Assembly: GCA_016722515.1 (NCBI GenBank)
Contig: JADKJE010000002.1
Location: forward strand, 248,001-312,000
Reading direction: 5' to 3'
DNA length: 64,000 bases
Source: Alphaproteobacteria bacterium
Lineage (GTDB): Bacteria; Pseudomonadota; Alphaproteobacteria; Rickettsiales; JADKJE01
The translations under genes and the position numbers were made by a program. This document shows, one piece after another, positions 28,885-38,988 of this stretch. Numbering within the stretch: position 1 is the stretch's first letter; each line of letters opens with the position of its first letter. The notes below the pieces were generated by a model. That model was given only the letters and a program-made list of their open reading frames with translations. It had not been told where the DNA came from and made no database searches.

Positions 28885-30378
28885 ATGGTCAAAGCGTATT
28901 TAACGTTAGAAAAAGTTTTTAAGAAAATTGATGATATACAGGGTGCAAGATCCGTACTGCAATGGGATTCTGCCGTCATGATGCCGCCAGGAAGTTCTGA
29001 AGTTAGAGGTGATCAATTAGCGACACTTCAAAAATTAGAACATGCGATTTTAAGTGATCCCGATATTGGTGGTTTATTGGATGAAGCGGAAAACCATAAA
29101 GCAAAATTAAATCCCTGGCAAAAAGCGAACCTTTGCGAAATGAAACGATCGTGGAAACATATTACGATTGTCGATAGCAAATTAATAGAAGCGCTTGTGA
29201 AGGCGGGAACGACCTGTGAGCATGCCTGGAGAGAAGCACGTAAGAATAATGATTTTGAAACCTACCGCCCGCTTCAACAAAAAGTACTAGATCTCGTGCG
29301 AGAGGTTGCTAAAGTAAAAGGTGCCGCCTTTGGTTGTTCTCCCTATGAGGCGTTGATTGATCAGTATGACCCCGGTATGAAAGAAAAGACGCTCAGTGGG
29401 ATCTTTGAATCATTAGAAGCATTCCTTCCTGAGTTTGTGCAGTCGGTACTGGAGCATCAATCAAAAAATCATAAAGTGACTGCATTTAAAGAAAAAGTCA
29501 GTGTGGAAAAGCAAAAAGCCCTAGCTGAATTCCTTTTGGATAAGCTGGGATTTGATCGCCAGCACGGGCGTTTTGATACCAGCACCCATCCGTTTTGTGG
29601 TGGTGTTCCAGGTGATGTGAGGATTACGTCACGTTACGATGAAGAAAATCCCCTATCATCCATGTATGGAGTGATTCATGAAAATGGCCATGCGCTCTAT
29701 GAAAGCGGCCTTCCCTGTGAATGGCGCAGCCAGCCTGTAGGAAAAGCGCGGGGTATGGGGGTTCATGAAAGCCAATCATTATTATGGGAAATGCAAATAG
29801 GCATGAGCCATCCTTTTATGGAATTTGCCGTTCCGCATATGAAACAGATATATGGAAGCACCAGCAGAGCCCTTTCGGCATCCAATATCTATAGAACAGT
29901 GACCAAGGTTGAGCCTTCGCTCATTCGTGTCGACGCCGATGAGGTGACGTATCCGGGACATATTTTGCTGCGTTATCACCTTGAGCAATATATGATTAAG
30001 GGCGATTTAAACATTGATGAGCTTCCAGACGCCTGGGAACAGGGGATGCTCAAATACCTTAATATCAAAGTGCCTGACAATAAAGACGGCTGCATGCAGG
30101 ATATCCACTGGACGGATGGAACGTTTGGCTATTTCCCAAGCTATACCATTGGTGCGATATTAGCGGCGCAAATTTTCCAAACCGTTGAACAGGCCATTCC
30201 TGATTTGTCTGAACAGACTCGCCAAGGCGAATTTTCGTCACTCAGAAAATGGCTGCAAGAGCATCTTCATGGGCTTGGATCACGTTATACAACCAATACT
30301 CTGATTGAAAAAGTAACGGGCAAGCCACTTGATATTGAGTGCTATAAAAATCACCTGCGCAAGCGTTACCTGGCCTAA
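28885..30378 (+). CDS. M32 family metallocarboxypeptidase (Taq type)
   Basis: A zinc carboxypeptidase that removes C-terminal residues from peptides. It has 497 residues, normal for the family. The active-site HExxH-type motif is present as VIHENGHALYESG (H-E-N-G-H), with the downstream GVHESQSLLWE glutamate and DEVTYPGHILLRY. The frame opens earlier at 28822 within surf1, but the M32 N-terminus and the ATG at 28885 fit better. Confidence 0.93.
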   Translation: MVKAYLTLEKVFKKIDDIQGARSVLQWDSAVMMPPGSSEVRGDQLATLQKLEHAILSDPDIGGLLDEAENHKAKLNPWQKANLCEMKRSWKHITIVDSKLIEALVKAGTTCEHAWREARKNNDFETYRPLQQKVLDLVREVAKVKGAAFGCSPYEALIDQYDPGMKEKTLSGIFESLEAFLPEFVQSVLEHQSKNHKVTAFKEKVSVEKQKALAEFLLDKLGFDRQHGRFDTSTHPFCGGVPGDVRITSRYDEENPLSSMYGVIHENGHALYESGLPCEWRSQPVGKARGMGVHESQSLLWEMQIGMSHPFMEFAVPHMKQIYGSTSRALSASNIYRTVTKVEPSLIRVDADEVTYPGHILLRYHLEQYMIKGDLNIDELPDAWEQGMLKYLNIKVPDNKDGCMQDIHWTDGTFGYFPSYTIGAILAAQIFQTVEQAIPDLSEQTRQGEFSSLRKWLQEHLHGLGSRYTTNTLIEKVTGKPLDIECYKNHLRKRYLA

Positions 30379-30405
30379 CATAGATAAAGATAGAGAGTAT
30401 AAACT

Positions 30406-31800
30406 ATGCAATATGTAAGTACCCGCGGCAAATCAAAGCCACTTGATTTTGAAGGAGTGTTATTGGCTGGTTTGGCCGATGATGGAGGTCTTTATATTCC
30501 ATCATCACTTCCTTTTTATTCCCCAGAACAAATCGCTGCATTGGCACCCTTGTCGTATAATGACTTATGTTATGAACTCATTCGTCCGTTTATCGGTCAT
30601 TCTATTCCCGAAGATGATTTGAGAACCATTATCGAAGATGCCTATAAAACATTTCGTCATCATCTGATTACGCCACTTACCCAGATTGGGCATCATGAAT
30701 GGGTGCTCGAATTATTTCATGGTCCAACGCTTGCGTTTAAAGATGTTGCTTTGCAGTTGCTGGGTAGATTGCTTGATTATGTGCTTAAAAAAAGAGGAGA
30801 GGAAGTTGTTATTTTGGGGGCAACCTCAGGAGATACGGGTTCAGCTGCTATTGAGGGCTGTCAGCACTGTACGCAGGCTAAAATTTATATATTGCATCCG
30901 TATCAAAAAGTATCGCCGGTTCAGCGTCGGCAAATGACGACCATTACGGGGCCTAATGTACACAATATTGCCATAGAGGGCACCTTTGACGATTGTCAGG
31001 CTATGGTGAAACAATTATTCCTCAACCAATCGTTCCTAGGTGATAAATCGCTCGTGGCGATTAACTCGATCAACTGGGCGAGGATCATGGCGCAAACCGT
31101 CTATTATTTTTATTCAGCGCTTGCACTGGGTGCGCCTTTTGTATCGATGGGTTATTCGGTGCCTACTGGTAATTTTGGGGACGTTTATGCCGGTTCGATT
31201 GCACGTCGCATGGGATTGCCAATTCATCAATTAGTGGTGGCGACCAACGTTAATGATATTTTGTACCGCTTTTTTGAGATGAATGATTACAGCCGTCAAA
31301 CGTTGAAACATACGCTTACCCCAAGTATGGATATTCAGGTTTCTAGTAATTTTGAACGGTTATTGTTTGATATTCATGATCGCAATCCTGATGCTGTGCG
31401 TCACTTAATGGATGTGTTTGCCGAAAACGGAACATTACGGGTCGAGCCCAACCGTTTAGCGGAAGCAAAAGCACAATTTGATGCGTGGACTGTTTCAGAA
31501 AGCGAAGTGCTGCAAACGATGCGTGATGTCTATCATGACATGGGGCTGGTGCTTGATCCACATACGGCTGTTGGTGTTGCGTCTGCGCGTCATTGCCGCC
31601 GCGATCCGGTGAGTCCAATGATTACACTGGCAACGGCCCATCCAATCAAATTCGCTGAAGCGGTAAAAATGGGTTCATTGCCTGTTAGCCCACTGCCGGA
31701 TTTCTTGAGTGATTTGATGGAACGTGAGGAGCGCTATACTGTTTTACCTAATTCCATTGATGCAGTGAAATCGTTTATTGCATCGTCGCATCATCGTTAA
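30406..31800 (+). CDS. thrC: Threonine synthase
   Basis: A PLP enzyme converting O-phosphohomoserine to threonine. It has 464 residues of the long (bacterial/yeast) class: N-terminal MQYVSTRGKSKPLDFEGVLL, the PLP lysine in FHGPTLAFKDVALQ, the phosphate-binding GATSGDTGSAAIEGC, and PTGNFGDVYAG. It stands alone with 27 bp to the carboxypeptidase gene upstream. Confidence 0.96.
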   Translation: MQYVSTRGKSKPLDFEGVLLAGLADDGGLYIPSSLPFYSPEQIAALAPLSYNDLCYELIRPFIGHSIPEDDLRTIIEDAYKTFRHHLITPLTQIGHHEWVLELFHGPTLAFKDVALQLLGRLLDYVLKKRGEEVVILGATSGDTGSAAIEGCQHCTQAKIYILHPYQKVSPVQRRQMTTITGPNVHNIAIEGTFDDCQAMVKQLFLNQSFLGDKSLVAINSINWARIMAQTVYYFYSALALGAPFVSMGYSVPTGNFGDVYAGSIARRMGLPIHQLVVATNVNDILYRFFEMNDYSRQTLKHTLTPSMDIQVSSNFERLLFDIHDRNPDAVRHLMDVFAENGTLRVEPNRLAEAKAQFDAWTVSESEVLQTMRDVYHDMGLVLDPHTAVGVASARHCRRDPVSPMITLATAHPIKFAEAVKMGSLPVSPLPDFLSDLMEREERYTVLPNSIDAVKSFIASSHHR

Positions 31801-31947
31801 GCATCCGTAACCGAACCCAAAAGAACCACGATTGGTTTTGAGAATGTGGAAGCAATGTCATGCCAACACAGACACAGCCAGTATAGGCGCCCATCGAGAT
31901 ACACCATAATACCGGAGATTTCCGATGGATGGATTCTTCAAGATAGA

Positions 31948-33819
31948 CTAGCGGCTACCTTCTGAATGGGCGACAAGTTGTTCAAAGGCATCCTGATACA
32001 TTTTAAGAATGGCGGCTTTACGAATCGATTTATCGGTAAGCAAGGGCAAATCCTTAAGGGTATGAAGTTCGTGCCATTGATATTCTTTGATGACTGGCTC
32101 TATTGAGCTGGCGACACGAGACATGACTACCCATTCGGAATCAAAATGAACATAAGGGACCAGTGCCTTCGGTGAAGATTTAAGCACGCCACACCTTGTC
32201 AGTATATCATCGATGCGATTCGTATAGAATTTAACGGTATCATCCAATGTGGGTTTGGCTGATTTTTTGAAGGCAATGAGTCCTTTGGTGGCAACATCAA
32301 TGGTGTTGCTGTGCATCCGTTTATCGCTACTGTCCCGACGAAAAGCGCCTTTGAGATTAAGTGTTTCGCCGATTTTTGCCAATGCGGCCTGCATCGCGGT
32401 ATTGTGTGAAGCAATATGGAATATAAGTAATCCGTTATCCTGGAGTGCGCTTAAATAGGTTTCAACGGCCTCAGCGGTGTAGAGTTCTAACGGTGAATCC
32501 GCTTCGTGGTAGGCGTCGATAATCAAGGTATCGAAAAAAGCGGGGGGTGTTTTGCTGATTTCTTCTCTGCCTTCACCGATGATATAGTTGATGGAGGCTG
32601 CACTGTCTTTCACAAAGGTGAAATAGGCTGGGTTTTTTGCTATATCAACAACCGATTGGTTTATCTCAAAGAAAGTGAAGGTTTGGCCTGCCTTTCCGTA
32701 AGCGGCCAAGGAGCCAGCCCCTAATCCAATAATTCCTATTTGAGGCAATTGGGCAACTGGCAGGCACGAAAAGATGTCACCTGCTGGACCTTTGCGATTA
32801 TAATAAGATAAGGGTTCTTTTCGACGTGATTCTTCAAGCGATTGAACGCCGTGGACGATGCTTCCGTTCTTTAATATATGAAGATGAAGGTCGGGATGTT
32901 CAACCACATACACTTTTCCGTATGCGGTGTTTAACGATAATAACACATGGTTCTTAAGAGCTAGTATTAACGAGATGGCACCTGCTAAAATAAGCATATT
33001 AGAATCAAATGGCAGGTTATCTTTAAAGGGCAGGATGGATGAAATGATATAAATCATGCATAATCCCAAGCCAAAACGTATAGGACGTTCATGATAGAAA
33101 TAACAGCCGACGATACCTAAAAGCACATAGGTAAAAATAAGAAGAGTAGGAATTGTTTTGGCATAGCCGTGAATATGACCTTGAAGAACCGGATCCAAAT
33201 AGCGAAGTCCAAAAAGGGCTAAACCTAGTATGACAGGGTAGGCAATATCATACCTATCAATGGGAGAACGGTAAAAGGCTTCTTTGCTTTCGGCGCGGAA
33301 CAGGCTACAGGCGACCAGGGCAAAAGCAAATAAAGGTGCAGAAAGATGATGAACAAAAAATGCCAGGAACACGGCTGCCGTAATGCCGACAAAAGCGCTT
33401 ACTCCTGTAGTCATCGTAAGTGGAGAGCGTTTAATCCAGTTCCATAAAGAACAATGGCATAAGAGACAAAAGAAAAATAAATTAATCAAAGCCAATATCA
33501 CCAACACTAAATTATGTGTGATCTGCAAAGAGAAGGGCAAGAAAAAAGGGAGTAAGGCAAAGGGTACCATCAACGCAATTTTTTCGTCATTGATCGGTTT
33601 GTTGAGTGCCAGCAGTAAGAAGGTTGATATGTAAAGGGGGAACGTAAAGACCCATCCAAGGTTCCACGCAAAGAAGTGAGTGTTCACATAGATGCTGCTT
33701 TGGATGAGCAAGCTGAATGATAAAAAGAAAAGCCAGCCAATCACGACGGGGGTATATCGTCCGCTTTGCATCACGGCCGTCATATTCAAGGAATGTGAAA
33801 CTTTCATAAACTGAACCAT
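31948..33819 (-). CDS. Multi-spanning membrane protein fused to a spermidine-synthase-like domain
   Basis: 623 residues. The first ~300 hold about nine or ten hydrophobic helices. The rest is a spermidine-synthase-like Rossmann domain with a SAM/dcSAM-binding glycine motif (IGIIGLGAGSLAAYG), an acidic strand (FTFFEINQSVVDIA) and FDTLIIDAYHEADSPLELYT. Such fused proteins are common and mostly uncharacterised, and a true polyamine product cannot be assumed. The start is either 33819 or the Met five codons in. Confidence 0.8.
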   Translation of the reverse strand: MVQFMKVSHSLNMTAVMQSGRYTPVVIGWLFFLSFSLLIQSSIYVNTHFFAWNLGWVFTFPLYISTFLLLALNKPINDEKIALMVPFALLPFFLPFSLQITHNLVLVILALINLFFFCLLCHCSLWNWIKRSPLTMTTGVSAFVGITAAVFLAFFVHHLSAPLFAFALVACSLFRAESKEAFYRSPIDRYDIAYPVILGLALFGLRYLDPVLQGHIHGYAKTIPTLLIFTYVLLGIVGCYFYHERPIRFGLGLCMIYIISSILPFKDNLPFDSNMLILAGAISLILALKNHVLLSLNTAYGKVYVVEHPDLHLHILKNGSIVHGVQSLEESRRKEPLSYYNRKGPAGDIFSCLPVAQLPQIGIIGLGAGSLAAYGKAGQTFTFFEINQSVVDIAKNPAYFTFVKDSAASINYIIGEGREEISKTPPAFFDTLIIDAYHEADSPLELYTAEAVETYLSALQDNGLLIFHIASHNTAMQAALAKIGETLNLKGAFRRDSSDKRMHSNTIDVATKGLIAFKKSAKPTLDDTVKFYTNRIDDILTRCGVLKSSPKALVPYVHFDSEWVVMSRVASSIEPVIKEYQWHELHTLKDLPLLTDKSIRKAAILKMYQDAFEQLVAHSEGSR

Positions 33820-33958
33820 ATCATGTTGGTTTGACCCATGCTAGTAGGAGGAAGTAATAAAAAGGTTAATAAGCGTAGTCTACGCTTGTGCTCCCATTTT
33901 CGCAATGAGGAAACGGGTCGTGGGCTAAAGCGATCATGATTCTTTACTGTGGGAGTCG

Positions 33959-34624
33959 CTATCGTGTGTGAGGGTATAATGTTTCCAATACTGGACGCAA
34001 CGTTGGCCTTAGTGGATAGGCGGTATTGGCAAAAATTTTGTTGCGCTCGATACGTTGGGGATGCTGTTCAAAAAAATCAGTATCAACATCTAAGAAGGCA
34101 CATAGTTTCTTAAGGAATAATTCCGGGGATCCTACCATTTCATCGAAGGATAATAATAGGAATTGTTCGGCGGGATAATGTCGAGTCCACAGATCAATGG
34201 TACGCTGATAATTGCCGCGAAGACGTGAGCCTTGAGAGTGGAAATGATCTATAAACCATTGATCGGACGCTTCTTCAACCCTCATCTCGCTGCGCTCTAG
34301 TGCCATTAAGGCCGAAGACCAGGCTCGCTCAATTGGATTGCGGGTGATAAAAAAGACTTTTGCCAGGGGGGCGGTGTTGTGAATGTTTGTCACGATTTCC
34401 GCCGGTAATATGGCATAGGCAGGGGTTATTTCTCCAAATTTCAAAATCGGGGGATGATCGGGAAATAAGGAGAGATAATCGTCATAGCGATGCGGAAATT
34501 GTTTATCCCAATAATGGATTTCTTTACCTCCGGGAAAACGGATCTGTGGGTGAAGGGATAGATGATGATGAACCCATGTGGTTCCTGCTTTTTGTGCGCC
34601 AATACCTAGAAAATCGATTGACAT
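33959..34624 (-). CDS. Sulfotransferase family protein
   Basis: A 221-residue PAPS-dependent sulfotransferase. The 5'-phosphosulfate loop is GIGAQKAGTTWVHHHL at the N-terminus, and the 3'-phosphate-binding part is FFITRNPIERAWSS. The protein ends at LYPHTR, where relatives usually run on 20-40 residues, so the C-terminus may be slightly truncated. It lies 8 bp after the Wzt gene in the same direction, suggesting sulfation of an exported glycan. Confidence 0.85.
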   Translation of the reverse strand: MSIDFLGIGAQKAGTTWVHHHLSLHPQIRFPGGKEIHYWDKQFPHRYDDYLSLFPDHPPILKFGEITPAYAILPAEIVTNIHNTAPLAKVFFITRNPIERAWSSALMALERSEMRVEEASDQWFIDHFHSQGSRLRGNYQRTIDLWTRHYPAEQFLLLSFDEMVGSPELFLKKLCAFLDVDTDFFEQHPQRIERNKIFANTAYPLRPTLRPVLETLYPHTR

Positions 34625-34632
34625 ATCATCCC

Positions 34633-35988
34633 TTAAGAAGCCAGTGTAAACGAAGGTTCAATCAAGAAATCAACAATTCCACTGGGAGAAATGTCGATTT
34701 CGGGGAGTACTTTAAAGGCCGCGGCGTCAACGATACGATGAAGGAAGGTGCTTTCCTGGCCAATCGTTCCGGAGCATCCGCAATTGAGGAAATAAATATC
34801 GGGAGCCAGCAGGCAGGTAAAGGTAAATGAGACATTGAGATGAGAGCCAGCAACCAGTGTATGGCAGATATCCGTAGGAATTAATGTCGATTTGCCGCCA
34901 ATATGAACGCCGCTTTTAGTCTTGATCATCATGCCACACATAAGACCAGGAGCCACATGGTCAAACCGTACCACATAATCAACTTTATACGGATGGCGGG
35001 GTAGGAGCATGTTGACGGGCTTACCATCCATGTCCGTAATGCTGACGTTAAGAATTTCCGCACCGCTGGATTGATACGAAATAGTCGTTTCGGGAATCAA
35101 ACTCGGATCAAAATGAGATTCAAGTACGGTTTCACCGATGGGCTGTTGGGCCAATAAGGAAAAATTAGTGTCGGCACTAACGGCGGTTTGCGAACGAATC
35201 GCCTCGCGAATTTTAAGTTGATGCTCGGTGGGAGCAAACAGCAATTTATGATAAAGGGAAACCACCTGCTTGGGGGAGGCATCTAATAATATTTCGCCCT
35301 GATCAATTAAAATAGCACGGTTACATAATTCTAAAACGGTAGGCATGGAATGCGAGACAAAAAGAATCGTGCCACCACGGCTGCGAAAATCTTCCATATG
35401 CGCAAAGCATTTACGTTGGAAACGTTCATCGCCTACGGCCAGGGCTTCATCGACAATTAAAATATCAGGATTGGTTGCTGTGGTAACTGCGTACGCCAGA
35501 CGCACGAACATTCCACTTGAATAAGTTTTAACTGGGTGGTAAATCGCATCGCCAATGCCGGAGAATTGTATGATGGAATCCAGTTTTCCTTCAATTTCTG
35601 GTTTGGTTAATCCCAAGATGGCCGCGTTAATATGAATATTTTCAATGCCAGTAAATTCAGGATTAAAACCTGATCCTAGTTCAAGCAGTGCGGCAATTTT
35701 CCCGTTTAGTTTAAGGGTGCCTGAAGTGGGGGGCAGTGTGCCGGCAATGATTTGCAGTAGGGTTGATTTTCCAGAGCCATTCTTGCCGATAATGGCAACG
35801 GTCTCTCCTCTTTTTACGGAAAAGGTCGTGGAGTGAAGCGCCTTAATGGCTTCGTAATAGGTTTTAGATGGACCAAATAGCCACTGCTTAATGCGGTCGG
35901 TTGGGTGGGCAAATAGAAAATAGGTTTTGGTAATGTCATCGAGGGTAAGCACTTCATCAGCATCGCTGGGAGGAAATTTATAGGACAT
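34633..35988 (-). CDS. Polysaccharide ABC exporter ATPase (Wzt type, with C-terminal glycan-binding domain)
   Basis: 451 residues. The ATPase domain has Walker A IIGKNGSGKSTLL, signature YSSGMFVRLAYA and Walker B DILIVDEALAVGDERF. The C-terminal ~190 residues (from about 265) form a beta-sandwich like the Wzt carbohydrate-binding domain, which recognises the capped end of O-antigen or other glycans. The ATG at 35988 is preferred over a TTG two codons earlier. It overlaps the permease gene by 11 bases. Confidence 0.92.
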   Translation of the reverse strand: MSYKFPPSDADEVLTLDDITKTYFLFAHPTDRIKQWLFGPSKTYYEAIKALHSTTFSVKRGETVAIIGKNGSGKSTLLQIIAGTLPPTSGTLKLNGKIAALLELGSGFNPEFTGIENIHINAAILGLTKPEIEGKLDSIIQFSGIGDAIYHPVKTYSSGMFVRLAYAVTTATNPDILIVDEALAVGDERFQRKCFAHMEDFRSRGGTILFVSHSMPTVLELCNRAILIDQGEILLDASPKQVVSLYHKLLFAPTEHQLKIREAIRSQTAVSADTNFSLLAQQPIGETVLESHFDPSLIPETTISYQSSGAEILNVSITDMDGKPVNMLLPRHPYKVDYVVRFDHVAPGLMCGMMIKTKSGVHIGGKSTLIPTDICHTLVAGSHLNVSFTFTCLLAPDIYFLNCGCSGTIGQESTFLHRIVDAAAFKVLPEIDISPSGIVDFLIEPSFTLAS

Positions 35989-36790
35989 CGGCAAACCCCC
36001 TCTTCATCAGGCGGAAAAACATAAATCCAACGCATAAAATAACGATGCTACAGCCGGCATAAATAACCATGCCAGACCAATTCGGTGTTGTGCCAAAAAT
36101 CATTAAATTCCTTAATTGTTCAATGGGAAACGTTTGCGGATTCAGATACAGAAAATGTTTAAACGGCTCTGGAAAAACATCGAGGGGGTAAAAAACGGGG
36201 CTGATAAACAACAGCACCATCATCACCAGGTTCATCATATGGGAGATGTCGCGTATATAAACGCCGATGGCGGCAAGTATCCAGCTTATGCCAATGATCA
36301 TGAATGTAAACGGAATAAAAACAAAAGGCAGCCAGATAATCGACGCGATATGGACTTGATGCGACGTGGCCGCCGTTGCTACCAACAGTAACAGCCACTG
36401 AATCATAAACACGGTAAGATTGGATAGGACATAACTGGGAACCAGTAACTCCAGGGGAAACACGATCTTTTTGACAAAGCTGGTTTGTTCAAGGATAGAG
36501 CCGGGGGCACGTACCAAACAATCGGCCATATATTGATGAACCATAATGCCAGCAAACAAAATAACGGCGAACGGAATTTGCTGTTGTGATGCGACATTCC
36601 ACCGGGGTGGAAAAAGATAGGTGAAAACAAATCCATAAACTAAAAGCAACAATAACGGGTTCAGGAGCGTCCAGAAAATGCCCAGAAAAGAGCCGCGATA
36701 GCGAACCAAAAATTGCCGGTTAGCCAGCATGAGCAGGAGGTGGCGGTGACGCGACCATATACGAGATAATTCCACAAGGGAACGAAACAT
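35978..36790 (-). CDS. Polysaccharide ABC exporter permease (Wzm type)
   Basis: A 270-residue ABC-2-type permease with six helices. The family block RYRGSFLGIFWTLLNPLLLLLVYGFVF near residue 30 (given here as one landmark) and FISPVFYPLDVFPEP are typical of Wzm/TagG proteins. AAGGA lies before the ATG. It pairs with the ATPase gene downstream to export a surface polysaccharide. Confidence 0.93.
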   Translation of the reverse strand: MFRSLVELSRIWSRHRHLLLMLANRQFLVRYRGSFLGIFWTLLNPLLLLLVYGFVFTYLFPPRWNVASQQQIPFAVILFAGIMVHQYMADCLVRAPGSILEQTSFVKKIVFPLELLVPSYVLSNLTVFMIQWLLLLVATAATSHQVHIASIIWLPFVFIPFTFMIIGISWILAAIGVYIRDISHMMNLVMMVLLFISPVFYPLDVFPEPFKHFLYLNPQTFPIEQLRNLMIFGTTPNWSGMVIYAGCSIVILCVGFMFFRLMKRGFADVL

Positions 36791-36858
36791 GATCCTTCCT
36801 TTTCAACCAGGAGACGCACTTCAAAGTATGAATCTTATTAAATCCTACCCGGAATTTA

Positions 36859-36887
36859 TTGTATTAGCGAGAGATTTAGTATATAAA
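36859..36887 (+). promoter_or_regulatory. Putative sigma-70 promoter of tkt
   Basis: TTGTAT (36859-36864), a 17-base spacer and TATAAA (36882-36887). It would put the transcript start near 36894, which favours the tkt start at 36938 over 36899 unless the mRNA is leaderless. Confidence 0.4.
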
Positions 36888-36937
36888 ACCCACACAGTAT
36901 GAGCTCACAAGCAAAACAACCTATTTCCTGCAGAGTT

Positions 36938-38962
36938 ATGACATTATCGCCAGCATCCTTATCTGAGACTTCTACCCAAACCCCGATCACCCATCAAGAC
37001 ATGGCTAATGCTATACGTTTTTTAGCGATTGATGCCGTTGAAAAAGCCAATTCAGGACATCCTGGAATGCCGATGGGAATGGCGGACGTGGCCACTGTGT
37101 TGTTTCAGCATTTTATCAAATTTGATCCTAAAGATTCGAATTGGCCAGATCGTGACCGCCTGATTTTATCGGCAGGACATGGATCGATGTTGCTTTATGC
37201 GTTGCTGCATTTAACCGGCTACGAAGACGTAACTTTGGACGAATTAAAGCGTTTCCGTCAGTTGGGTTCAAAAACTCCCGGTCACCCTGAATATGGTTAT
37301 ACCCCCGGTGTTGAAACCACCACCGGCCCTCTTGGGCAGGGGCTTGCTAATGCGGTGGGGATGGCGCTTGCTGAACGTATCCTTGCCAGCCGTTTTGGCA
37401 AGGAACTAGTTGATCATCGTACCTATGTGATTGTGGGTGATGGCTGTTTAATGGAAGGCATCAGTCATGAAGCTATATCATTGGCTGGCCATCTTCAGTT
37501 GAATAAGCTCATTGTGTTATTTGATGATAATGGTATCACCATTGATGGGCCAACTAATTTATCGGTATCAGATGACCAGTTAGGTCGCTTTAAAGCCAGT
37601 GGATGGAATGTCGTGGCAATCGATGGGCATAATCCGCAAGCAATTCATGATGCAATTAAACAAGCTAAATCAAGTGATAAACCATCACTGATTGCCTGCA
37701 AAACCACCATTGCTTATGGTGCGCCTACCAAGGCCGGCAAGAGCTCCTCGCATGGTAGCCCATTAGGTAAAGACGAAATTTCAGGCACTCGAAAAAATTT
37801 GACGTGGGACCATGAACCCTTCCATGTACCAGAGGATGTTTTAAGTGCATGGCGTGAAATTGGCAAAAGCCACCAGCGCGAACATGAAGCCTGGCAGCAT
37901 CGTTTAAATCAATCATCGCATAAGCGGGAATTTAAAGAGGCGCTTGACGGTACATTGCCAGCTAATTTATCGCAAATCGTCCAGGATATAAAACAACATT
38001 TCATTGATACAAAATGTGGGATAGCAACGCGGGCATCTTCTGGGGAAACACTTGAGGTGTTGACGAAACATATCCACGAAATGATTGGCGGATCGGCTGA
38101 TTTAACCGGCTCCAACAATACGTTGACCAAAGAGTTAAAAGCAATTAAGCCTCACGATTTTTCCGGACGCTATATGTATTACGGCGTCCGTGAGCATGCT
38201 ATGGCTGCTGCGATGAATGGCATGGCGCTACATAAGGGGATTATTCCTTACAGTGGAACCTTCCTGGTATTTACCGATTATTGCCGCCCGGCTATCCGTT
38301 TATCTGCTTTAATGAAGCAACGAGTCGTCTATGTGATGACCCATGATTCTATTGGTCTGGGTGAGGATGGTCCTACGCACCAACCGGTTGAGCATCTGGC
38401 ATCGCTTCGGGCGATTCCTAATCTGTTAGTGTTGCGCCCGTGTGATGCGGTTGAAGTGGCAGAGTGTTGGGAAATTGCCTTACGCAATACAACAGGCCCA
38501 TCTATTTTGGCACTAACGCGTCAGGGATTGCCATTGCAACGTCATGACAGCGAAGAAAACAAATCGGCAAAAGGTGCTTATATCCTCAGTGAATCGCCTC
38601 AAGACATCCCATTGCAGGTAACTATTTTTGCTACTGGATCAGAAATACAGATTGCCATGAAAGCAAAGCAGGATCTTGAGCAACAGCATATTGGTGTAAG
38701 GGTGGTATCCATGGTATCAACCGAGTTATTTGATAAACAGCCTATGGAATATCAAGTTTCTATCCTTTGCACTAAAACGGTGAAGGTTGCTATCGAGGCC
38801 GCTGTCCGTTATGGATGGGACAAATACATTGGCCCACACGGAATTTTTGTGGGTATGGAAAGTTTTGGTGAATCTGCTCCAGCAGGGGATCTGTATAAAT
38901 ATTTCCGGATTACCGCCGAAGAAGTGGTGACTCAGGTAACAGAAGCTTTAAACAGAAAATAA
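36938..38962 (+). CDS. tkt: Transketolase
   Basis: A thiamine-diphosphate enzyme of the pentose phosphate pathway. It has 674 residues: [26 protein letters not shown] near the N-terminus (a continuous landmark), the ThDP/Mg site GDGCLMEG, and the central [19 protein letters not shown]. The frame is open from 36899; 36938 gives the usual length and is better placed relative to the predicted promoter. It leads a tkt-gap-pgk run. Confidence 0.96.
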   Translation: MTLSPASLSETSTQTPITHQDMANAIRFLAIDAVEKANSGHPGMPMGMADVATVLFQHFIKFDPKDSNWPDRDRLILSAGHGSMLLYALLHLTGYEDVTLDELKRFRQLGSKTPGHPEYGYTPGVETTTGPLGQGLANAVGMALAERILASRFGKELVDHRTYVIVGDGCLMEGISHEAISLAGHLQLNKLIVLFDDNGITIDGPTNLSVSDDQLGRFKASGWNVVAIDGHNPQAIHDAIKQAKSSDKPSLIACKTTIAYGAPTKAGKSSSHGSPLGKDEISGTRKNLTWDHEPFHVPEDVLSAWREIGKSHQREHEAWQHRLNQSSHKREFKEALDGTLPANLSQIVQDIKQHFIDTKCGIATRASSGETLEVLTKHIHEMIGGSADLTGSNNTLTKELKAIKPHDFSGRYMYYGVREHAMAAAMNGMALHKGIIPYSGTFLVFTDYCRPAIRLSALMKQRVVYVMTHDSIGLGEDGPTHQPVEHLASLRAIPNLLVLRPCDAVEVAECWEIALRNTTGPSILALTRQGLPLQRHDSEENKSAKGAYILSESPQDIPLQVTIFATGSEIQIAMKAKQDLEQQHIGVRVVSMVSTELFDKQPMEYQVSILCTKTVKVAIEAAVRYGWDKYIGPHGIFVGMESFGESAPAGDLYKYFRITAEEVVTQVTEALNRK

Positions 38963-38988
38963 AACATCAGATAAGCGGAAGGTGAACG

